The notes under the pieces were generated by a model, which saw nothing but the letters and a program-made list of their open reading frames with translations, ran no database searches and was not told where the DNA came from. Source: Anaeramoeba flamelloides (taxonomy: Eukaryota; Metamonada; Anaeramoebidae). From it: 64,000 bases of DNA. Every line of letters begins with the position of its first letter. Positions within the stretch are counted from its first letter, which is position 1. Position numbers and translations under genes: made by a program. Below, piece after piece: positions 23,766-35,334 of this stretch. The DNA lies in assembly GCA_027625915.1 (NCBI GenBank), contig JANTQA010000042.1:5716001-5780000 (forward strand), read 5' to 3'.

Positions 23766-23864
23766 TGTCTCTATTAATTTTTTTTTTTGACCAATAACTA
23801 AATAAGGAATCCTTATCTGGAAATATGTTTAAAATTGAAAATAGACAGGTTTTTTCAATGTTTG
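23766..23864 (-). mobile_element. Truncated TTAA MITE
   Basis: It contains tctctattaat, a T run, gaccaataactaaataagg and aaaatagacaggttttttc in the order of the 183-bp TTAA family. One end is cut by the adjoining 480-bp element. Confidence 0.55.
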
Positions 23865-24550
23865 AACTTTTAGTTCTTGTTTTTTTAAAATTTTACAATT
23901 CTGTCAAAAAAAGTGACTTTGAAAAATTTTTTTTTGAAAAAAGATCTTAAATGGATGAGAATTTTTTGATTACTGTAAATTGTAAAATAAAAAGATCAAA
24001 ATTTTCATTCAGCTTTCCCAAAATAATCTCGTTTCCAAGAATTAAAACCAAATCAAAGATCCCCAATTTCTGAAATAATAAAGGAAATAAATAATTTAAG
24101 ATTGTTTAAAGAATTAAAAAATTGAAATTTTACTTTGATTTTTAAATATCTGTTTTTTGGTTAGCTGAATGAAAATTTTGTTCCTTTTATTTTAAAACAA
24201 ATAGTATTATTTTGGATTTAATTATTTTCTCAAAAATAATATTTATTCTCATTTTTAAAAACGAAAAAATAATTGAAAACTGGTGAATATTTTCTCCTTC
24301 ACTTCTGTTCATCCAACTTGACTCTATAAAGAACTCAATTTGTTTTATCAATAATTACTTTTTTAAAAAATAGTTCTTATTCTTTTCTTTGATTTTTTTT
24401 TGACTCTGACAAAAACTTTTGGGATGGTAATTTGGGAACACTTAAAAAAACTTCAAATTCGACAAAAACTAAAGAGTGTAAACTGAAAAGGTAGATTCAT
24501 GAAAAAAAAGAATGGTACAAATAAAAAAAGGAAATCTTTTATTAAGAGTA

Positions 24551-25263
24551 CTGTAGTCAAAATAAAGCGTGCCAAAAAATTTAATCAGTGTTTCAAAATA
24601 AAAAGCGTGTTTTTTTGTTATAGTTGACCTATACATTAACCAATCAAAGAAACCAATAATAAACACTAAAAAAATATGGTACTGGTTTCTTAAAGTCCAT
24701 TATTTAAAAAGAAATTCTAAAAATGAAGGATCAAATTGCAAAATTTATCTCAAAAAATAGAGTTAATTTTTTAGAGAAAATTTTAAATCATCAAAAAAAC
24801 AAAAAATTTCAAAAAAATTGAGAATATTATGGAAAATTTTCAACTATTTGCGTGAATAATTTAAATTTTACTGAAAATAACCAAACCTTTACTTTCAAAA
24901 TTGATTTGAACTTAAGTATACTGATAAATTCCAATTTATATTTGGTAATTTTTATTTGATTTTCCTTTTTGAAATTATTCTGATCAAACTTTGTATAAAG
25001 CATTTTATGTGGTCAAGTGTTAAGAAACCCCGCAAATTAGTTGTTCTTCCAAATTTTCTTTGCATTCGCTGTTTGAGAAGTTGACAGTTCAAAGATTTAT
25101 CAAAAATGGAAATTGAATTAAAAATTTTTTGAAATTTATTTGAATTTATCAGTACTATTTGGTAGTCGATTTGATGTTGCCTTGGAACAAGGAGTCAAAA
25201 AAGTTAAGATACTATTTTGAAATATGGATTATATTCGTTGTGTAAGCATTATTTTGATCACTG
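24551..25263 (+). mobile_element. TA-flanked 480-bp MITE, copy C, with nested insertion
   Basis: It starts GAGTA|CTGTAGTCAAAAT and ends ATTTTGATCACTG|TA. Without the 232-bp insert at 24921-25152 plus one TA it is 479 bp, matching copies A and B. It is the copy with the clearest TA flanks. Confidence 0.8.
24921..25152. mobile_element. 232-bp MITE nested in copy C
   Basis: The insert begins CTGATAAATTC and ends GAATTTATCAG, a perfect 11-bp inverted repeat. It lies between two TA dinucleotides, and the corresponding uninterrupted site in copy A reads GGTATACTATC. This is a clean insertion with TA duplication. Confidence 0.85.
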
Positions 25264-25647
25264 TAATAATAAGTAATAAAAATAGTCATTTTGGATTTTT
25301 TTTAAAATTACTTTCTCAAATTTCATAACAGAAATTATAATAATAGAATTTCAAATTTTAATATTTCATCTTTAGAACTTCCAAATTCATAAAATCTAAT
25401 CACAAATATATTTACTTAATTTAAATTATTTTTCCCTTTTCTCTTCATTTTTGATCATATTTCTTTTGATTTAACAAAAATGAAATGAAAATAATTAAAT
25501 CCCGAAATTATTTAATAAAATTCCTGCTAAACCTATTTTACCAGAAATGAAACAATAATATTTTCATGGAATTTTCAAAAAAATAGTTTATTTTCTTCAT
25601 TTTTTTGGTTTAATTTTTCCTTTAAAATATTAATAAAAAAATCTTTA

Positions 25648-25842
25648 CAGTCAGTTCCACTTTTAATGCACAAAATTGCAATGATTTTTTAAGGCACAAA
25701 AAATCCCAAATTAAGGCACAAAATTTGTAATTTTTTTTTACAATTTATTTTTACTAGAACCAGAATTTTGTGCGTTAATTTGAGATTTTTATTTTGCCTT
25801 AAATTTCGTTGCAAGTTTGTGCCTTAAAAGTGAAACTGACTG
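25648..25842. mobile_element. 195-bp MITE with CAGTCAGTT ends, copy 1
   Basis: TA|CAGTCAGTTCCACTTTTAA at the left is mirrored by TTAAAAGTGAAACTGACTG|TA at the right. Internal repeats of aaggcacaaaa are present on both arms. TA flanks and CAGT ends fit Tc1/mariner mobilisation. A diverged relative is at 62569-62766. Confidence 0.8.
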
Positions 25843-26116
25843 TAATTTCATTAACCGTTTTAGATAAGTTTGAATATTTATTCAAATCGATAACATAAGA
25901 TAAATTGAAATCTTTTTTTAAAAATAATTATCTAATTGCAAAAAACATACAGATCCCAAAAAAAAATTATATCTATCTATCAAACAAAAATTCATTGAAA
26001 AAATTTGTTTTTAAGCAATAAAATTGAAAAAAATATGTTACTAAAATCATTTTTAAAAAGTTATAAAATTATTATATATTTCTAATTAAAAATAATTTTA
26101 TAATTATATAAAGTTT

Positions 26117-26646
26117 ATATATAAACTATCTTTCATAATAATTGTCCCATTAAAAATCAAATTTTAAATAAAAAATATTTTTAATAATCGAAGTTATCTA
26201 TTATAATATAAAAATTTAGATTTTAATATTCGATACTATACTCAATGTATATTTATTTTTTGTCTAAAAATAAAAGAATAAAAAATAAAAAAAACTGTTA
26301 AAAAAAAATTGGGACATTTATTTTGAATGAAGAATTACATGAAAAATAGACAATTTAAAAAAGTAAAAAAACCCATTTATCGATTCTTCTTCTATTTGAA
26401 TAACTAAATCTAATCTCTTTTTCATATTTGAAACCAAATTTTGCATTAATTCATCTGTTACTTCTTTCAAATTTTTCATTTTAATTTTCCATTTTAACAA
26501 AACACTGTTGAAAAAATAAAAAAGAGAAAAAATGATTTATTTTCAAACTTTTCATTATGAGAGGAAAAACTTCAAAACGATACAAAAGCAATTCATTATT
26601 CAAATTTAAGGTGGGCCATTTATTATGAAATTTAGTTTATATATAT
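26117..26646 (-). mobile_element. Tc1/mariner relic, copy 2 (inverted)
   Basis: Reverse-complement relative of 7511-8035 along its whole length, with ends TATATAAACTATCTTTCATA and GGGCCATTTATTATGAAATT. It holds the same transposase C-terminal remnant. Heavy divergence between the two copies shows that the family is old. Confidence 0.65.
26318..26500 (-). pseudogene. Tc1/mariner-like transposase C-terminal remnant
   Basis: The frame includes MKNLKEVTDELMQNLVSNMK, then KRLDLVIQIEEESINGFF, as in the copy at 7675. The core is missing. The tail beyond the family's usual stop reads on into AT-rich sequence. Confidence 0.45.
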
Positions 26647-28011
26647 TTTTACTTTTTATGAAAAAACTTGTATAATAAGGTATATTCAAAAAAAAAAAAA
26701 AAAAACAGCCTGTTTTTTTTTAGACTAAAAAGAAAAAACTCTTTGTTTGTATTTTTTTTGCAAATTGACGATAAAATCAAATTACTTTATATTAAAACTG
26801 ATTGAAACATTATTCAATGAATATTTTAATCTAAATTTAAATACACAATATGGAGAATGTGATCTTTCTAGTTTGGTAACAGAAAGAGCTAATTTCAATA
26901 AAATATAGATAATCACTGTTTTGTTATATATATTTCTTCTTTGGGTGATTTCATCAACCCGTTCAATAAGTTTTTCCATTCAGAATGATTAGAATACAAT
27001 CGAGTTTTTGTAAAAAATGTCACTAAAAGGTCTATTCATTTACAGCGTGTATGCTCCATACCCAAAAAGTTACCTACTATGAAAATAGAATTCTTAAATT
27101 GTACATTTTTGAATTGAAAAAATTATAATATCAAAAAAAAAATTTAAGGGGTATCATCTTTGACAAAAAAATCAAACAAAGAAAAATAAAGTTTTAAAAA
27201 AGTCCTCGATTCCAAAAAATCAAAATTTAGAAAAAAAAATTCATCCTTTCTCATTTTCTATTTCCAAATGGTTAAATTTCTTTACTTTAATTCAAATTGT
27301 TTTCTTTAAGTGCATAATCAATTTAATTCGATTTTAATCCGATATGTTATTATTTGTAAATCTCTAGGTGTGACCAATTAAGGGTTATGTAACATTTTTG
27401 GGATAAAAATAACTCATTTGAAAAATGAAAAAAAAAAGAAAAAAAAATCCTCGAGATCTCAAAAAGTGCCAAAGATCAACACTTCAAAATCAACATAATT
27501 GTTTTCAAAAGTATATATTCTAACCATTCTAATGGAAATTGAGTATCACTCTTTCGAATTTTTTTCTCGAAATGTCCTCATCTTTTTTTTGATTATTGGA
27601 AGATCTATCATACATCATAGGTTGGTTTGTTTTTTATTGGGATTAGGTACTGATAAAAAATACTACAATTTTTTTCCCTATTTCAGAAAATTATTTTTAA
27701 CCTTACAAACTCGGCCCTTAAATTGAAAATATAAAGTCTCCCATGCAAAAGTCTAATTGGTATCTTGCATTTTTTCTTTTTACAAAAGATTAAATAGTGA
27801 TAAATTCAAATAAATGTTTGAAAATTTTTACTTTGTTATTTTCCATTTTAAAATTACTTTATCTATGCTTTGAATGAAGTATTTTATTAATTTAAATGTT
27901 AAGAAACTATTCTGTCAAATTTGTTGATCTTCAACATATTCTTTCTCATTAGTTGTTTTGAAAGTTGAGTTATTTGATTTTCCAACAAGTGAATGGAATA
28001 AATAATTTTAA
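26647..28011. other. Intergenic stretch, one unrecognised small frame
   Basis: No gene is supported. A 65-codon minus-strand frame (26782-26979, MEKLIERVDEITQRRNIYNK) has a protein-like N-terminal half but no family and no support around it. Otherwise A/T runs. Confidence 0.4.
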
Positions 28012-29242
28012 GGGACTAGTAACTCTTATTTATTTTTATTCCTAAAGGTAATAGAGTAATTATTTACATAATGGATACAATTAAACCCAATAAGAAACTT
28101 CGTTTGTCAACTTTAGAGAAATGAATTATCATTTTTAAAAGATTTCATTTTTCCAATAGAATTTTCAGTCAAAAGTTCTCTGATATTTTTTGTTGGGTTT
28201 TTGGATCAAATTAGAAAAATAAAAATTTGCAAAAAAATTTATTTTTGAAGAAATATCACTTTTAATAATTTTTGAGAGTCTTTATGAACAAGTAACGTTG
28301 TGTCTTTAATCTTATTTTAAAAATACAATAAAAAGAAATCAAATATTGTATCCTTGAAGATCTAAAAAATTTGAAACATTTATTTTATTCACAAATATTT
28401 ATGAAATTTCTTGAAATTTAAAAAGACTTGTCAATATACTTTTTCAAATATCAAGAGTATAAACAAGGAACTTTTTGTATTAAAATTAGTTATTTGATCA
28501 TATCTATTATTTTTATTATTATTAGAAATATGCATTTGAATTGTTTTATCTGTTGCAAAATCTTGAAAAAATTGAGAAATAAATGTAAATCCTATTTGAT
28601 AAATTTAATCATTGGGTTGCTAATGACTTATTGAAATAATTAAGATTGTGTTTATAATTATTAATTATAAATAATCAAATTTTAAAGTATTTCTTTAGAT
28701 AATAAGTTGAATTTTCCAGGTTCTAAAAAAGTATTTCGGGAGAATTTTTAATTCGATTCTTTTGTTCTTTTTCTCATATTTTTTCATTTAACCCCGAGAA
28801 AAAATAGATTTGGTCTGTTCTTTGAATCAAAAAATTATATTTTTTACAAGTTTAAAATAATTATTGTATTTTTTTTGAGATTAAGTATATTTTTTAAACT
28901 TAGTTATTTTAGAACTTGGTGGTTTCATTTTCAAAGTGTATTTTTGTACACTTCCTTTACAGGCAATAAGATTTCAATCTTCTTTCAAAGAAAATAATTT
29001 TTTTTTAAATAATTTGGAAATATGTTGAATTTTGAACTTTTCAAAAAATGAACTTGGAGGAAATGATAAAAATGGATCAGACTTTTTAAAAACAATAATT
29101 CATTTCTGAAAATAGTATTAAAAGTAACTTTGGTATTGTAGTTATCAGATTTTTCCTTTTTTTTTCAATTTCAAGATACGGTAAAATTTTTTTTAATTTG
29201 TCAGTAAATTTACTTGAAGATTTTTTTTAGTTTACTAGTCCC
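28012..29242. mobile_element. 1.2-kb TTAA element
   Basis: TTAA|GGGACTAGTAAC at the left is matched by GTTTACTAGTCCC|TTAA at the right, giving an 11-bp perfect inverted end and a TTAA duplication. No transposase is recognised, so it is non-autonomous. The GGGACTA end resembles the 183-bp TTAA family. Its right part (about 28950-29230) has a diverged relative near 63270-63570. Confidence 0.65.
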
Positions 29243-29659
29243 TTAAAAAAGTTATTTGTTTTAATTTGTATGATATTGTCACTACAATCTCTTATGAAAT
29301 CCTAAAATCTTTTATTATAAATTGTTGAACAATTTAATTATTAAAAATTGGAAAAATAGAGTTGCTGACTGAGATTGCAATTTGGACTTATTTCTATCAA
29401 TTTTGTTCTCATTTTTGTTTCGCTGACCTTATTTTTTTTTCTCAATTTTCTTTTGATCTTTTTGGAAAATTTTTAAATAGTTTGGATGAATAGAAAAAAT
29501 TCCAAAAATAACTAAAAAACAATTTTAACAATTCCCCTCTTTCGAATGATTGATGTTTTAAAAAAACATTTTCAACAATCACAATCTTTATAAAGAATAA
29601 AGAACTTTTTTTCAAATGAGATCTAGTCTTTTAAGTGAAAAATAAAAGAGGGTGATTAA

Positions 29660-32600
29660 GGAGTACGTTTGCGATTTAACAATTTGCCTCAACACCTCTT
29701 TACTGTATCACATTGAGATCATGAATGTATGTTTTTAAAAATATTCTCCATTTTCGATCAAAAAAATTTTTTTCGTCATTTTTAAAAAGGAAAAATGAGA
29801 TAGAAATTTTGAGATGCGTAAACTCGAACACCTTGTTAAGGAACGTAAAAATGAAAAAGAAAAATTACCACGGGTTTCTTGCGGCAAGAAAAGCTGATCA
29901 TTTTTACAAATTAAAGACAAAACTTTAGTAAAAAAAAACAAAAACTTTAAAAGGATCCTTATTATAAATTTTATAAATTTCTCCACATAATAATGTACAT
30001 TTAGGCACCTCTTTGGCTCTCAAAAAACACAAACAAATATTAACAAAAGCAAACAAAAACAAACAAAAATTTAATATTCTAAAGTTAGTTTAATTTATTT
30101 TGAATAAATAGTGTTTGCCTTTTCGAAAAAAGTTATTAATAATATGGATTAAAATTTTTTTTTGACGACAATACTCTATTTTTTAAGAAATAACTGAATT
30201 CTTATCTAGAAATATTCAAGGAGAGTTTCTTAAAAAAAGTAAAATAAAACCTTTATAAAAAAATAAAAAGTAGGAAAAAAGTTATACCTATTGCCATTAG
30301 AATATATATCTATATATATTTAAAGAAGAAAAAAGTTAATTTTATTTATTTTGATTATTTCTCTCTATTTCAAATAAGAGAGTATTGTCAGTAAAAGAAG
30401 TTGGTAATCTTTTATCAAATGATATTCCGAAAACAAGATCATCATTTCGATCAGGATTTTTTTTTCGGTGACTGGTTAAAATCTCCTCTATTTCTTCTAA
30501 TTCATTTTCATCGTAAAGAGTCTCTTCTTGTAAATTTCCCGTTTCCAATATATTTCCTTCCTCCACTTCACCCACCTCTTTAAAAATTTCAATATCCCCA
30601 TTAAATTCACCAGCATTTATATTCAGTGTTTTAGTTCTTCGGATTTTTTTTTTAATTTTAAAGGTATTTTCAAATTCCGTGATATATTTTGATAGATTTA
30701 TAAAAGCATCATTTTTTTTATTTAAATTTAATATATCCGCCGCTTTATTATTCTTTTTAACTTTATCTTTCAATTTTAGTAAAGTTGAGTTTAAATACGA
30801 ACGAATTTGATAAAGTTTTTTTTTAGTTAGTAATATATTCTGAGCCATTTCGTCTTGTTCTATTGGAACAAGTACTCTTTTATGAAATAATATTTCGTGG
30901 ATTAGCTGTGATAATTTTGTTTTGTAGCAAGTATTGCACTCATATCTCCAATAATATTTCATTTTATTTAATTTCTTACCAATCAAAGAATCTTTAAATA
31001 TATAATATCCTTCTTCAATTAACCTATTTTTGTTTGAATATTTTTTGAATTTTCTGATAAATCTTTTTTGTTTTATATTCTTGTTTATTTTGTCTAATTT
31101 TTTCATAATTTTTTTCTAAATTTTTTTTATGTTGTGAAATTATTTTGGGTAAATTTATTTGAAATCCTAATTGTTCCATTAAAATTGTTTTCCATTCTGG
31201 CAATTCTCGATTTAAAGCTGAAAATTGACATCTCATTTCCCATTGTTTTGTTATATTAAGCCTTTTTTCAACAAACTTAGTTCTCGAATTCATAAAACTT
31301 TCACATTTGTTTGTTGAACCTGATTGAAAAAATTCTACCGACCTTTCGGAAAGTCTATCAATTATATCATTTAATTCAATCAATTGCGGTGATAGTGAAT
31401 ACAATTCCTGATTTTCAATTTCGGATTCTTGAACAAATTCAATGTTATTTTGATATAAATTTATTTTTTTTAGAAAAAAAAATCCTTTTTCAAAGTAATT
31501 TCATTAAAAACACCCATCCAATAACATTTATCATCTTTCTTCATTGTTTTTGAAAGTAATTTATCTTCAACAATTTTTATATTATTTTTTAATATAACTA
31601 AATATTCTTCAATTAAATCCTGTAGTTTTTTTTCTTTTCCAATAAAAATTTTTTATCAATTATGTTCAAATTGGGGAATTTATATCTATCAGTATAATTA
31701 CCCTTATGTTCACAGCAGCAATGATTATTTAGATAATGAAAAATAGACATTTCTATATATATATCTTTAATTCAACACTTGACCAACTTATTTCGGCTTT
31801 TGATCTAATCCATTGTGTCAATGTTGTTTTGATTTTTTTCACGCATCGGTACTTGGTGTTCTCTTCAATATTTTTTCGAACATTTTTTAAAAGATGATTG
31901 CGATCCTTTAAAATTTTTACTTTTTGCCAAGTAGCTTCAAATATTTTCGATAATTTGGTGTCCCCATCTTTAACAACACCGACTAAATTAATATAGTCTT
32001 TGTGTTTGTTACAAAAAACCCTAGCAGCTTCGGTTTCCATATTCCCACTTGCCCCAGAAAAATTTTCTCTTGTAATTACGATTAAATCGAATAATAATTT
32101 TGTTTTATTGTCTATAACAATAAAACAGCATTCATTAGCATTGCACCTACTAGACTATCCAGCATCGATACATATAGTTAAATTGTTGAGGTCCATTTTA
32201 CTTCTATTTTCTTTCAAATGATCTTGAAATAAAATATTAGTTTGTCTAATTAATAGATCAATTGTTTTATAATATGCATTTTTTTCAAATAATAAAGCCC
32301 CAACATTTTCATTTGTTCTCGGTAATTTTCATAAAAATTACCCGCTAAGACAGAAGCAATAATTTTTCTCTGGCCAATTTCGGTCCGAAAAACCGCATTG
32401 TTATTGTTTTTCCCCATACCCTCTATTTTATTTGAAAAATTAAATGTCTCTTTATTATCCTTGTATTGTTTAATAGGACACTTTTTACAATTTAATATTG
32501 CCCTAAAAGAACCATAATTTTCTTTTAATTCTTCCAGTGTTTTTCTTCTCCCACAAGGACAATGGAGATTATTGAGGAGCAAGATCATTTGTTTGGAATT

Positions 32601-33883
32601 GACTATATAATTTGAATGGGGTGTTTGTAATTCTGAACTGACATTGGGCTTTAGTTGTTCCTTTCCACTTTCCAAAGATTTTTGTCGAATTATTTGATCT
32701 TCATTTGGTTTAAACTTTTTTTTTAATTGTTCAATTTGGTTTTTTTTCCTTCTTTTTTTCTTTCTTTTTCCTTTCTTTTTTCCTGTTCGTGTTCTTTCTC
32801 CCTTTCTTTTACGCTTCCAAAAATGGTTGTTCTAAGTTCTTTCCCATTGGCCTCTTGCGTCATGAGGTATATCCGGTATTCTTCCTCATTGTATGAGGGT
32901 TGGTGAGTCAGATTACCACAATGTACTTCTTCTTCCACTTCCTCTATGTAATCACTCCCATCAGAGACTGAACTATTCTCAGCATCTTCATTTTCAATGG
33001 GATCTTTGGAATTATCGATCCACTCTTGAAGCGTTTGTATCTTGGGACTACCAAACCTGTTCCATGAATTCCACAAATTATAACAGTTCTTACAGATGTA
33101 AGACTGTTTACCAATTTGTTTCTTATTGAGATCATATCTTCCTCCATGCTTTTGAGGTTTGTATTTTCTCGAGTTGGTGATTGCACAATGTTTGCCATGC
33201 CAAACACACAAAACATTTTTTTTGTTTTTGTGTTATATTTTTTTTTTGATTTGGATCGTATCTGTCAAAACCCAATTTCTTGTATCAAGAAAAATTGGGT
33301 TGACGTTGTGTGGGAAAGGTTTTGTGGAATTTTGCATGAAAGGATCTTTTGAAAATTAAATTTGTAAAAATTAGTCAAGTCAGTTTTTTTATTTAAAAAA
33401 AAAAAAGTTGTATCAGTTGAAGAAAAAATGATTATTCAATTTTTGAAAATGGGAGGTTTAAAAGATTTCATAGAATACCAAAACATTTACCGAACTAATA
33501 TTCAAAATACCATTATTCTAAATTAAAAATGGTGTTTTAATCCAAAATTTTTCATCTAATTGTCCTCATTTTTGATCTCTTAAAACAATTTTTAAAACAT
33601 TCTCAACTCATCCCACAACCCCCAAAAAAAAAATTTCCAATCCAGAATATCGTGTAAGGGTTTTAAAAATTGTTTTCAAGTGAAATTTTCTCAAAAAGCC
33701 TTTTTTTACCAACCTTCTTTGTAATTTCGAGATACGAGTATCACAAAATTTTGACTTTTTTTTACAAAAAAATAACTTTTTTACTTCTTAGATCTCACTG
33801 AATAAAAAATTAGTGAGACTTGACAACTACCAAACCTTCTTTGAATAACACTCTATAAAAAAACTGGATTGCAAACGTAGTTC
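29660..33883 (-). mobile_element. Kolobok-like DNA transposon, decayed
   Basis: TTAA flanks both sides (29656-29659 and 33884-33887). The left end GGAGTACGTTTGCGAT matches the reverse complement of the right end, GAACTACGTTTGCAAT. TTAA duplication is the hallmark of Kolobok and piggyBac; the encoded protein relic fits Kolobok. The 4.2-kb size suits a once autonomous element. The transposase lies on the minus strand (30342-33211). A related shorter piece is at 44441-45120. Confidence 0.7.
30342..33211 (-). pseudogene. Kolobok-like (Mutator-like-fold) transposase relic
   Basis: The N-terminal piece (33211-32723) has a Cys/His-rich part, CVWHGKHC and CKNCYNLW, probably zinc-binding, then an acidic and a KER-rich stretch. 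The next piece (32675-32250) has CPCGRRKTLEEL. The catalytic region reads LTICIDAG then SSRCNANECCFIVI (first Asp), with a TAG between them where a Trp is usual. GVVKDGDTKLSKIFEATWQK gives the second Asp. NKCESFMNSRTKF near 31290 gives the Glu. The tail (31106-30342) is Lys- then Glu-rich. Frames change at T/A runs near 32740 and 32250, with more damage around 31410-31750, so it is inactive. Domain assignment rests on recalled family patterns. Confidence 0.65.
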
Positions 33884-34287
33884 TTAAAAAAGAAAAGAAA
33901 AGAAAAGAAAAATTTGTCTATAAATAAGACACAAAAAAAGTGTAATTTTTTTTATCTTATTGAAGAAGTGTAAATAACACTCTAGTTAAACTTAGACTTA
34001 GATTCCCTTTTCGAAATTTAATAACAAAAGCATAAATTTCAAAATGAGTAATTAATTAAAATAATTTCTAAAAATCACAGTTTAAAATTATTTCTTTAAG
34101 TTAAAACAATTTATTTAACTGTTTGTAAATGAGTTTTCTTAAAAACAAAGGTACCCCAACGCCATTTTATTCAAAAGTCAAAGTTATTTTGTAATTCTAA
34201 GAAATTGGAACAAAAAAAACTCATTCTATTTTTCCCATTTTTTTTCAGATTTCTTTTGTATTTGTATTTTTTTTTTATTAAAAGCTT
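33884..34287. other. Spacer between transposon and Kelch gene
   Basis: About 400 bp of AT-rich sequence, with an AAAAG microsatellite at 33888-33910 and T-rich tracts just before the Kelch start. It must contain the promoter and leader of the Kelch gene; no defined element is visible. Confidence 0.5.
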
Positions 34288-35334
34288 ATGTCGAAGCTTG
34301 TGCGTTGGGAAGAATTAAAAGTTACCGGCGAAATCCCAGAAAAAACATCAAAGGCCTCTGTTGTTATGATTTCTGAAACAGAATTTGTTCTTCTATTTGG
34401 GTTTTCTTCGCAAACTACAGATAAAATATATCATTTTTCCTTAAACACCAACACTTGGACGATAGTTAACTCTCCTTCAAAAGAATATCCCGCTAGCAGA
34501 TACGGCGCATCAGCAGATCTTTATAAAGGAGACGTTTATGTTTTTGGGGGGATTTCAGGCCAGATTTACTACAAGGAATTTTGGAAGTTAAGCCAAAACA
34601 CTTGGGAATGGCAAAAACTCGATTGTGAGAATGGCCCATCTGGGAGACAGTCGCACCGAACGGTAATTATTGGATCACAATTGTTTTTGTATGGCGGGAG
34701 ATTAAGAAATGGCCAATCAGACGAGCTGTGGGTTTACGATTTAAATGGAGAGTTAGGCTGGAACAAGATCACACTTGGCGGCCAGAAGCCACCTCAACTT
34801 AGCTCGCAATTAATGTTTAAATCAGGCTCAAATTTGGTCATCTATGGCGGTGTTTCAATCTCGACATACACAAACGAAATGTACATGATTTCATTAAAGG
34901 ATTTTAATTCCATCAAGATTAAGCAAACGTCAACTTCAGAGCGCCCATCGAATAGAGCAAGTTCTGCAGGCATCATTTGGAACAATTATCTGATCTTATT
35001 TGGTGGGAGAAACCAACGCAGTGAATATTTCAATGACTTTCATTTGTTTAATTTGGACACCAATAGCTGGTCTCCTGCAAAAACAATGTTTCCTCCACAA
35101 AGCGCAATGATCAGCAAGCGTGCTTGCCATAACTGTATCAAATGCAAAGATGGAATGTTAGTCATTGGTGGCGAATTCTTGGATGGTGATGTTTGGCTAT
35201 TAAGAATTCTCGATGATTTAAAAACAGATCTTTATGATTTGTTGTTGTCACAAAAATTTACAAACAATCGAGAAGAGATTGAAAACGAGAGTGAAGAAGA
35301 TTACAGCGACGAAGATGAGAGCGACGAATATTAA
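34288..35334 (+). CDS. Kelch-repeat beta-propeller protein (348 aa)
   Basis: Single-exon gene with about six Kelch blades: residues about 3-58 (LLFGF), 68-113 (VYVFGG), 118-160 (LFLYGG), 170-210 (LVIYGG), 218-262 (LILFGG) and 275-310 (MLVIGG). The hydrophobic-GG turn followed by a Tyr/Trp pair is typical of the family. These propellers bind partner proteins, often actin, phosphatase or ubiquitin-ligase components; the target cannot be told here. There is no BTB, F-box or membrane segment. The C-terminus is acidic (EEDYSDEDESDEY). GC content is higher than the flanks, supporting a live gene. The ATG follows a T-rich leader and is the first in frame. The specific orthologue is unknown. Confidence 0.9.
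   Translation: MSKLVRWEELKVTGEIPEKTSKASVVMISETEFVLLFGFSSQTTDKIYHFSLNTNTWTIVNSPSKEYPASRYGASADLYKGDVYVFGGISGQIYYKEFWKLSQNTWEWQKLDCENGPSGRQSHRTVIIGSQLFLYGGRLRNGQSDELWVYDLNGELGWNKITLGGQKPPQLSSQLMFKSGSNLVIYGGVSISTYTNEMYMISLKDFNSIKIKQTSTSERPSNRASSAGIIWNNYLILFGGRNQRSEYFNDFHLFNLDTNSWSPAKTMFPPQSAMISKRACHNCIKCKDGMLVIGGEFLDGDVWLLRILDDLKTDLYDLLLSQKFTNNREEIENESEEDYSDEDESDEY

Larger units (their letters stand above)
21047..23864. repeat. Composite inverted repeat of nested elements
   Basis: The 21231-21310 segment (gatcattcagagacatgc, then acaattgagtactaataatc) recurs inverted at 23200-23275, and the TTAA MITE at 21047 has an inverted partial partner at 23766-23864. One 480-bp TA-flanked element lies in each half. 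In the right half it separates the two homologous pieces, so it inserted after the inverted repeat had formed. A further diverged piece of the 480-bp family lies near 23030-23140. Confidence 0.55.
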
